Shown: positions 15,753-19,942 of the stretch, one piece after another
Position numbering within the stretch: the stretch's first letter is position 1
Layout: every line of letters begins with the position of its first letter
Source of the DNA: CALRGE01 sp964365765
GTDB lineage: Bacteria > Patescibacteriota > Gracilibacteria > UBA1369 > 2-02-FULL-48-14
NCBI GenBank assembly: GCA_964365765.1
Contig: CAYIRB010000009.1
Span: 1 to 19,942, forward strand
Reading direction: 5' to 3'
Length of the DNA: 19,942 nucleotides
Program-made: the position numbers and the translations under genes
Notes under the pieces: model-generated
Databases searched by the model: none
What the model saw: only the letters and a program-made list of their open reading frames with translations
Told to the model about the DNA's origin: nothing

Positions 15753-15819
15753 CTTGGCGTCTCCGGCGGGGTCGAAATATGAGTACGCACGCACCCTTGG
15801 ATTTGTCCAGTCGGAATTC

Positions 15820-15848
15820 TTGGTTTGAACCTGTTGTTTTGATATAAT
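15820..15848 (+). promoter_or_regulatory. promoter facing the Alba-like remnant
   Basis: TTGGTT (15820-15825) and a perfect TATAAT (15843-15848) are separated by 17 bp. It is divergent from the helicase-sigma promoter. Confidence 0.5.
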
Positions 15849-16064
15849 TGCTGCCCTTGTGTGATTTCTGGAATGTTTTCCTGCTTGTCGTTGACGAAAC
15901 TACTTTTCTTAATTACGTCAACTTAGGCTCTAAGCGAGTGTGATGATAATTCCGTAACCTTAAGGCTCATGGAAAGGGAATCGATTTGAATGTTGCCATG
16001 ATGGAGATGCTGAACAGCAATTATGGTTACCTTGTACGATCTGGATGATATTGTAGAGGAATAA
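15848..16064 (+). pseudogene. multiply frameshifted small gene, possibly Alba-like
   Basis: No single frame is long here, but four consecutive pieces join into a coherent protein if small indels are allowed. Piece 1 (15848 on) reads CDFWNVFLLVVDETTFLNYV then NL; piece 2 (15927 on) reads ALSECDDNSVT; piece 3 (15962 on) reads KAHGKGIDLNVAMMEMLNSN then YGY; piece 4 (16032-16064) reads LYDLDDIVEE-stop. The changes needed are one extra base near 15926, one missing near 15960 and one extra at 16031. The pattern NYV-x-A/L-L followed by SVTFKAHGKGIDLNVA resembles the Alba nucleic-acid-binding fold (NYVLA...VVIKARGRAISRAV). This is pattern recognition only. An inverted repeat GTTGACG/CGTCAAC (15890-15896, 15916-15922) lies inside. 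I see no RNA gene in this stretch. Confidence 0.4.
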
Positions 16065-16091
16065 GATTAGATGCAGCGCGGCCAACAATCC

Positions 16092-16120
16092 TTGCTCGAT
16101 TCCTTGATTTATGTTACAAT
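16092..16120 (+). promoter_or_regulatory. promoter of the repeat-protein / VanX gene run
   Basis: TTGCTC (16092-16097) and TACAAT (16115-16120) are separated by 17 bp, ending 25 bp before the ATG at 16146. The same TACAAT-type -10 with 17-bp spacing is used by nrdJ and the ftsQ unit in this window. Confidence 0.5.
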
Positions 16121-16145
16121 GTTAAGATTCTTAAACATAAATTTT

Positions 16146-16271
16146 ATGGCAGAAGTACCGTCAGCACAACCGGAGCGTAAACCGTTTATTCAAGAAGTTA
16201 TTCAGGAAAAAGCGCTTCCTAAAGTGGCTGCTGAGGCCTACAACAGCCTCGTGAAAACGTTTTGGACTTAA
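16146..16271 (+). CDS. first half of a frameshifted small helical repeat protein
   Basis: An ATG at 16146 (26 nt after a TACAAT box) opens 41 codons: MAEVPSAQPERKPFIQEVIQ, EKALPKVAAEAYNSLVKTF and WT-stop. Removing one T from TTTT at 16260-16263 joins it to the next frame as LVKTFGLKVVDKAATDAL, giving a protein of about 124 residues. In that product the segment AAEAYNSLVKTFGLKVVDKA repeats as ARKAFDVLVVQFGLEGAVKA, so the shift falls inside a conserved repeat unit. The break is therefore more likely a mutation or an assembly error than two real genes. An upstream TTG-type extension to 16071 is less likely because it would cross the promoter. Function unknown. Confidence 0.5.
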   Translation: MAEVPSAQPERKPFIQEVIQEKALPKVAAEAYNSLVKTFWT

Positions 16272-16275
16272 AGTA

Positions 16276-16518
16276 GTGGATAAAGCAGCGACGGACGCAT
16301 TAAAACGAGCTTCCGAGGTCTTAACCAAGGGCCTTGAAGCTGCTAAACCCGTTCCCATCACTTTTGTTGCAAGAAAGGCCTTTGACGTGTTGGTGGTTCA
16401 GTTCGGTTTGGAAGGTGCCGTAAAGGCTGTGGACGAGATGGCTAAAGAGACGGCTAAACTCGCTCAGCCCCAACCCTTGCCCAAGGTGGTTGATCAAGTT
16501 AGAGAAATCTTAAAGTAA
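16276..16518 (+). CDS. second half of the frameshifted small helical repeat protein
   Basis: This 80-residue frame (GTG at 16276) encodes DKAATDALKRASEVLTKGLE, then AAKPVPITFVARKAFDVLV, VQFGLEGAVKAVDEMAKE and a Pro/Gln-rich segment followed by LPKVVDQVREILK. It is helical and Ala/Val/Lys-rich, with no TM helix. Its own start has no ribosome-binding site, and the frame begins only after a TGA at 16252-16254. It is best read as the C-terminal part of the ORF starting at 16146. The LPKV motif occurs in both parts (KALPKVAAEAY and QPLPKVVDQV). Function unknown. Confidence 0.5.
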   Translation: MDKAATDALKRASEVLTKGLEAAKPVPITFVARKAFDVLVVQFGLEGAVKAVDEMAKETAKLAQPQPLPKVVDQVREILK

Positions 16519-16589
16519 AGGAGTCTTTCTTCGCACTCTGCAGCAAAACAGCATTTGACTTTATTTGCATTTAGGCGTATATTTACAAG

Positions 16590-16816
16590 ATGCGCTCATT
16601 GACACTGACGGCGGAAACGGGGGAAGAACATGGTGCCAAAGGCCTAAAAAACCTTTCACGCCAGCTGCTTCCCAAGTTTCAATAGCAATAATAAGCCTGT
16701 TTGCGAGTCCTCCCAAAGATTCGCGGGCACCTTTAACTCGTTTCGGAGGGGATTTGTCTCCGAGAAAAAGTGAAGGACAGATTGTTTTGCAGGGTAACTT
16801 GCAAGGCAAGGCATGA
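16590..16816 (+). other. coding-like stretch with broken frames
   Basis: An ATG at 16590 opens 31 codons (MRSLTLTAETGEEHGAKGLK, NLSRQLLPKFQ, stop at 16683). A different frame then stays open to a TGA at 16814-16816 (SLFASPPKDSRAPLTRF, SPRKSEGQIVLQGNLQGKA). That TGA overlaps an ATG at 16813 in the ATGA manner used elsewhere in this operon, supporting plus-strand coding. An AAGGAG (16517-16522) lies upstream. The intended product cannot be reconstructed with confidence; a minus-strand frame (16809-16561) is also open. Confidence 0.3.
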
Positions 16817-16879
16817 ATCCGGTGACGGACGAATTTCTACTCTAAGCTCTCATCTGATGCTGAAAGCGCTATTGAACAC

Positions 16880-17215
16880 TTGGGATCTTTTTTGTTGTTT
16901 GACAGAATGAGGAATTCATGCTTGAATATGCGCATGAAATTTGAACGAACAGCAGAGGGAGAGATTATCCCACCTGCGGATTGGAACACGGTTACAATGG
17001 ATACTTCTGGTGTTGAAAATGACGGGCATCTTTTCGAAGTAATTGCTTCAATACATGATGCCGGTCTTGTCACTGAGATTCGGGGTGATTTGTTGACTGC
17101 CACAAGGCGGGAAACAGCAAGGGATTGTGCCGATGAGCTTGCCGTGAAATTTTTTAATACTGGAATCGCTCCTTCTTTAGAGCACGAAGGTTTTAAAAAT
17201 ATTAGGTTTTCATGA
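16880..17215 (+). CDS. hypothetical protein, start uncertain, possibly frameshifted
   Basis: The clear part of this frame encodes MKFERTAEGEIIPPADW (from 16937), VENDGHLFEVIASIHDAGL, VTEIRGDLLTATRRETARDC, ADELAVKFFNTGIAPSLEHE and GFKNIRFS. Its stop overlaps the VanX start by ATGA (17212-17215), which supports it as a real gene. Coding signal reaches further upstream: the frame is open back to about 16825 (SSDAESAIEHLGSFLLFD), and an ATG at 16813 in the neighbouring frame (MNPVTDEF) would join it if one T of TTT at 16834-16836 were removed. The full gene may therefore be 16813-17215. TTG at 16880 and ATG at 16907 are the other start options. I do not recognise the family. Confidence 0.5.
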   Translation: MGSFLLFDRMRNSCLNMRMKFERTAEGEIIPPADWNTVTMDTSGVENDGHLFEVIASIHDAGLVTEIRGDLLTATRRETARDCADELAVKFFNTGIAPSLEHEGFKNIRFS

Positions 17216-17832
17216 AAAAATTAGCATCAACATTGTTGTTTGGAAGCGCGGTGGCTGTAGCCACTGTTGAAACAAGCGAGGCGGCCGATAATACTTTGGT
17301 GGACTTGCGAACTTATGTGCACGATTTGGTGGTTAGTAAACCTTATGCGACTGCAAATAATTTCACGGGTCAGGTTGTTTATCCGGCGAGCGACAAAGAG
17401 CTTAGTGGTGTTTGTAAAATGAATAAAAGCGCCGCCGGAAGGATTGAGGTTGCCGACCGATACTTGAAAGCTCACGGTTTTCCGGAATGGAAATTAATGG
17501 CTTGGGACTGTTATAGACCGGCCGCGGCTCAGACTTTACTTTGGAACTCGTACGGTTGTGATTCAAATCCTTCAAAATGTGGCGGATACATTGCGGCTCC
17601 TGGAAGATCCAAACATAACAGTGGTTACGCCATTGATCTGACTCTTGCGGATGGAAACGGACGAGCTCTTGAGATGCCAACCGGATATGACAATTTTTCA
17701 CGCGCGGCTCATCCGTCCACTTTTACTTTTGGTAACAATATGAGTGAAAATCACTGGTACACATTGAACGAAGCCATGACAGCCGCAGGTTGCAAAGGGA
17801 ATCCGTCCGAGTGGTGGCATTATGATTGCTAA
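17212..17832 (+). CDS. exported VanX-type D-alanyl-D-alanine dipeptidase (peptidase M15D)
   Basis: This 206-residue zinc peptidase is predicted to cleave D-Ala-D-Ala. Residues 1-24 form a signal peptide (MKKLASTLLFGSAVAVATVE, cleavage near SEAA-DN), so it works outside the cytoplasm. The VanX/M15 motifs are complete: the YRP arginine (R102), SKHNSGYAIDLTL with zinc ligands H135 and D142, and EWWHYD with catalytic E200 and ligand H203. Six cysteines (68, 100, 116, 123, 194, 206) suggest disulfide bonds, fitting secretion. It overlaps the preceding ORF by 4 bp and is 3 bp before the DUF218-like gene. There is no vanHA or other resistance gene nearby, so peptidoglycan remodelling or attack on another cell's wall is more likely than glycopeptide resistance (inference). 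Confidence 0.88.
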   Translation: MKKLASTLLFGSAVAVATVETSEAADNTLVDLRTYVHDLVVSKPYATANNFTGQVVYPASDKELSGVCKMNKSAAGRIEVADRYLKAHGFPEWKLMAWDCYRPAAAQTLLWNSYGCDSNPSKCGGYIAAPGRSKHNSGYAIDLTLADGNGRALEMPTGYDNFSRAAHPSTFTFGNNMSENHWYTLNEAMTAAGCKGNPSEWWHYDC

Positions 17833-17835
17833 AAT

Positions 17836-18870
17836 ATGAAATTAAATCTCTTAGAATCTTTCAAAGAACAAGCTGGCGTTTTGCTGGATGGGCAGGCATT
17901 TTCTCCTGAAAAACTCAATAACGACAGGATGAAGGTGGTTTTTCCGATTATTCATTGGGTTGATGAAAAAAATCCCGATGTGCTGGATGAATCTTCAATT
18001 GAGTCAATGAAAATCGCATTGGAACTTTATAGAAGTGGCAAAGTCGAGTTAATTATGGTGGCTTGCGACGCTTTTGATCCAAAAATGTCTAAAGCAGGTT
18101 GGGAAATGCAAAAAGAGTGGTTTATGAAAAAAGGCGTGCCTGAATGTGATATTTTAGAGGAAAAAAATGCGGTGGATTTGCGCGGAGGTGTTAGAAATTC
18201 CGTTCGAATTATGGCTGAATCTTTCGAAAAATCTCAACTTGTGATTGTTATTCCGCAGGGAATACGCGATCGTGGTTTGATTCAACTTCAGCAACTTCGT
18301 GAACAAAAGCGTGTGCCTGATTCTGATGCGGTTGATGTTTTGTGGTTTACTGTGCCTGATGAAATGGAATCAAGCGAAGTTCTTGCGCGAAGTGTTTTGG
18401 AGGTTTTACTTATGGTGCGCGTCAAAATTGAATCTTTGGGAATTGACGTGAATGCATCTGAACCTTTGGAAAAATTGCTGCAGTTCAAGAGACGTCAGCC
18501 GAAGCGAATTGAAGTATTTACTCCGGAAAAGTTTGAAGCTGATTTGAAGGTAAAAACAGAGAGGTATGGGACAAATAGGTACGTATCTTACGGATTGAAC
18601 GCAAATAATGCATTAAACGATCGTAAAATAGCAAGAGCCAAGGCACTTTATCAAGAATTGTTGGATGACTGTGCCGATGCTTTAATGCAGGCGGATGATA
18701 AGGATGAGATAATGACAATTATTCGCAGATGTTTGGTGGAATACAAGTATGGCAATGGGTCTAGCCTAATGGGGCTGGGTGGACAAACTGATTTTTATCG
18801 TGATTTGGTACTGCGATTGGCGATAAAATCTACGAAGTTGCAGATCACGGATTTGGCTCAGCTTCCATGA
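17836..18870 (+). CDS. DUF218/YdcF-like protein
   Basis: This 344-residue protein has an N-terminal domain (about 33-200) with the YdcF/DUF218 pattern: MKVVFPIIHWV (first strand), ESMKIALELYRSGKVELIMV (periodic-turnover helix then strand), MSKAGWEMQKEWFMKKGVPE, then DILEEKNAVDLRGGVRNSV in place of the usual E-x-x-S-x-NTxEN, and LVIVIPQGIRDR. The C-terminal part (210-344) is helical, charged and unassigned (LLQFKRRQPKRIEVFTPEKF, RAKALYQELLDDCADALMQ). It has no TM helix, unlike many membrane YdcF/SanA proteins. Start at 17836 is fixed by the 3-bp gap after vanX. DUF218 proteins are linked to envelope metabolism, consistent with the VanX neighbour, but the function is unknown. Confidence 0.55.
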   Translation: MKLNLLESFKEQAGVLLDGQAFSPEKLNNDRMKVVFPIIHWVDEKNPDVLDESSIESMKIALELYRSGKVELIMVACDAFDPKMSKAGWEMQKEWFMKKGVPECDILEEKNAVDLRGGVRNSVRIMAESFEKSQLVIVIPQGIRDRGLIQLQQLREQKRVPDSDAVDVLWFTVPDEMESSEVLARSVLEVLLMVRVKIESLGIDVNASEPLEKLLQFKRRQPKRIEVFTPEKFEADLKVKTERYGTNRYVSYGLNANNALNDRKIARAKALYQELLDDCADALMQADDKDEIMTIIRRCLVEYKYGNGSSLMGLGGQTDFYRDLVLRLAIKSTKLQITDLAQLP

Positions 18871-18880
18871 TGCAAAGTTT

Positions 18881-18917
18881 ACAGGTTTGCACGTGCAGAC
18901 TTTTCGCGAAAAAGTTT
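18881..18917 (+). repeat. short palindromic repeat, copy 3 (diverged)
   Basis: ACAGGTTTGCACGTGCAGAC is followed by TTTTCGCGAAAAAG. It aligns with copy 2 over about 36 nt. The core TGCACGTGCA (18888-18897) is still a perfect palindrome although two bases differ from TGCCCGGGCA, and TTTTCGCGAAAA (18901-18912) forms a second palindrome. It lies 11 bp after the stop of the DUF218-like gene. Confidence 0.6.
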
Positions 18918-19117
18918 GCTTGCCGTCAATGATGCCGGTCGTATATAGTACTGTTGCTTTAATCCAAGCAAATATGAAATCACCTGAATTAATGGACGGC
19001 GGTCACGTTGATAGCACGGATGGCGGAAGTCTTTGTACGAATGAAATGAGTTTCATGGAAGATGGCGGTCACGTTTCCGATGAAGTGAAGGCTATTTTGG
19101 CTAAACTGGAACAGTAA
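18887..19117 (+). CDS. small protein with duplicated DGGHV motif
   Basis: The open frame 18887-19117 ends in TAA. Its first residues lie inside the palindromic repeat, so the real start is more likely the ATG pair at 18929/18932 (MMPVVYSTVALIQANMKS). The body carries LMDGGHVDSTDGGS and FMEDGGHVSDEVKAILAKLE. The 12-nt sequence GGCGGTCACGTT occurs twice (18998-19009 and 19064-19075), exactly 22 codons apart, so DGGHV is duplicated in frame. No signal peptide or TM helix. I see no clear ribosome-binding site. The short length and repeated core are compatible with a precursor or regulatory peptide, but that is speculation. Confidence 0.4.
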   Translation: MHVQTFREKVCLPSMMPVVYSTVALIQANMKSPELMDGGHVDSTDGGSLCTNEMSFMEDGGHVSDEVKAILAKLEQ

Positions 19118-19252
19118 AGAAATTTTTGATTAAGAGATGACCATTTGCTGTGAAAGGAGAGGGAAGATTTCCCGTGCATTGTTGTTGAGGTCTATTTGTA
19201 TATTTGGTATAACAAAGCAGACAGGTCGGGTTTGTGACAAAAAAATTTCCTT

Positions 19253-19293
19253 AATTAACAGGTCTGCCCGGGCAGACTTTCTGCAAAAAAGTT
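19253..19293 (+). repeat. short palindromic repeat, copy 2
   Basis: AATTA is followed by ACAGGTCTGCCCGGGCAGAC, then TTTCTGCAAAAAAGTT. GTCTGCCCGGGCAGAC (19262-19277) is a perfect 16-nt palindrome. The copy covers the last codons of pabA and its stop, giving the protein the tail SLPGQTC. Confidence 0.7.
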
Positions 19294-19845
19294 CTCAATA
19301 ATTTTCAGTCCGTGTTCCGTTCCAACCGATTCGGGATGGAATTGGACTCCGAAGATGGGGCGGGTTTTGTGCTTCACGGCCATGATTGCACCGTCGTCGG
19401 CGAAAGCGGTGACTTCGAGTTCTTCGGGAAGATTGATTGCGGCAAGTGAGTGGTATCGCATGACGGTTAAAGGGGAAGGGATGTTCTTGAAGAGTCCTTT
19501 ATTGTTGTGAGTGATGAGTGATTTTTTACCGTGAAGCACACGCTTTGCGTGTGTGATTTTCGCGCCGAAGTGGGCGCAAATTCCTTGATGGCCGAGGCAT
19601 ACGCCGAGGATTGGAAGATTGAATTCACTAATAATTTCGTTTCCGATGGCGAAGTCGGAATGATTTGTCGGGTTGCCGGGTCCGGGTGAGAGAATTATGT
19701 GAGTGGGCTGAAGATTTTTAATTTCTTCATGGGTGGTTTTACGGTGATTCAGGACGGTCGGAAAAACTCCGCAGGCGTCTTCGATGTAGCGCGCAAGTAT
19801 AAATGTGAAGGAGTCGTCGTGGTCTATCAGAACCGGTTTTAGCAT
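19255..19845 (-). CDS. pabA: glutamine amidotransferase subunit of aminodeoxychorismate/anthranilate synthase (PabA/TrpG)
   Basis: This protein of 196 residues (from the ATG at 19845) is a class I glutamine amidotransferase giving ammonia to a chorismate-using partner. Motifs are VLIDHDDSFTFILARYIED, ILSPGPGNPTN (oxyanion region), PILGVCLGHQGICAHFG with the nucleophile cysteine (83 from this start), RYHSLA, and GVQFHPESVGTEHG with the catalytic His and Glu. PabA and TrpG cannot be separated from sequence alone. I chose 19845 over a TTG at 19860 because 19845 overlaps the upstream stop by 7 bp (ATGCTAA), a coupling arrangement. The C-terminal LPGQTC lies inside the repeat and is not part of the usual fold. 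Confidence 0.9.
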   Translation of the reverse strand: MLKPVLIDHDDSFTFILARYIEDACGVFPTVLNHRKTTHEEIKNLQPTHIILSPGPGNPTNHSDFAIGNEIISEFNLPILGVCLGHQGICAHFGAKITHAKRVLHGKKSLITHNNKGLFKNIPSPLTVMRYHSLAAINLPEELEVTAFADDGAIMAVKHKTRPIFGVQFHPESVGTEHGLKIIENFFAESLPGQTC

Positions 19846-19942
19846 GAGCCGCAGGAGCAATTCTTTTTGGATTTAGCGGCAGAGCCGCTGTGGCCTTCGC
19901 AGGCACAAGCATCTTTTTTAAAGTTGGGATTGTCGATTTTGA
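19839..19942 (-). CDS. Cys-rich C-terminal tail of a gene entering from the right edge
   Basis: Only the last 33 residues are in the window: KIDNPNFKKDACACEGHSG then SAAKSKKNCSCGSC-stop (TAA at 19839-19841). Six cysteines in CAC, CSC and GSC groups suggest metal binding. It overlaps pabA by 7 bp, so the two are probably translated together; a chorismate-binding partner (PabB/TrpE) would be expected there, but such tails are not a normal feature of that family and identity cannot be told. Confidence 0.5.
   Translation of the reverse strand, partial: KIDNPNFKKDACACEGHSGSAAKSKKNCSCGSC

Noticed and set aside
15890..15922. GTTGACG...CGTCAAC inverted repeat considered as a structured RNA or operator
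   Set aside because: The 19-nt gap and coding-like character of the sequence make a dedicated RNA unlikely; a 7-bp match can arise by chance.
16561..16809. 82-residue minus-strand ORF
   Set aside because: The plus strand has a ribosome-binding site upstream and an ATGA junction to the next gene; the minus frame has no promoter or recognisable features.
1..19942. tRNA, rRNA, CRISPR array, insertion sequence or replication origin
   Set aside because: No T-loop with matching acceptor stem, no regularly spaced repeat array, no transposase frame and no DnaA-box cluster were seen on either strand.

Overview
The window looks like a chromosomal segment of a Candidate Phyla Radiation (Patescibacteria, probably Parcubacteria-like) bacterium. 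Small compact genes, ATGA-type overlaps, a cobalamin-dependent ribonucleotide reductase, a degenerate PilT-like protein, a VirB4/DUF87-like ATPase N-terminus and a divergent FtsQ all fit such a genome. This is inference from protein character; there is no rRNA in the window to settle taxonomy.

Positions 1-4010 (minus strand) form one probable operon, read right to left: a conserved coiled-coil/beta-domain protein, a TPR-TM-pilin-like protein, a tRNA-dihydrouridine synthase, a PilT-like protein that has lost its ATPase motifs, and the N-terminal part of a VirB4/DUF87-like protein that runs off the left edge. Positions 4050-5610 are AT-rich and accessory: a broken zeta-toxin-like kinase and an intact TIR-domain protein placed 5 bp behind ftsQ. 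Positions 5614-6850 hold ftsQ, a 52-residue basic protein and their promoter. Positions 6854-10140 hold nrdJ with a terminator and a promoter overlapped by two NrdR boxes spaced exactly 32 bp.

Positions 10290-15750 are the most unusual part. A 694-residue fusion of a SAM methyltransferase and a P-loop nucleotide/dephospho-CoA kinase-like domain is followed after 4 bp by a GreA-like elongation factor. Converging on them is an 884-residue fusion of an SF2 helicase with sigma-70 regions 2 and 4. Two of these three neighbours therefore act on RNA polymerase, which suggests a specialised transcription or nucleic-acid modification locus.

Positions 15820-17215 (plus strand) hold a run of coding-like segments broken by several single-base shifts, including a likely Alba-like remnant and a two-repeat small protein. 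The frames become clean again with an exported VanX-type D-Ala-D-Ala dipeptidase, a DUF218/YdcF-like protein and a small repeat-containing ORF. The right edge (minus strand) holds a PabA/TrpG glutamine amidotransferase and the Cys-rich tail of the gene before it.

A short palindromic repeat occurs three times (near 6606, 18881 and 19253). One copy has two substitutions that compensate each other and preserve the palindrome.
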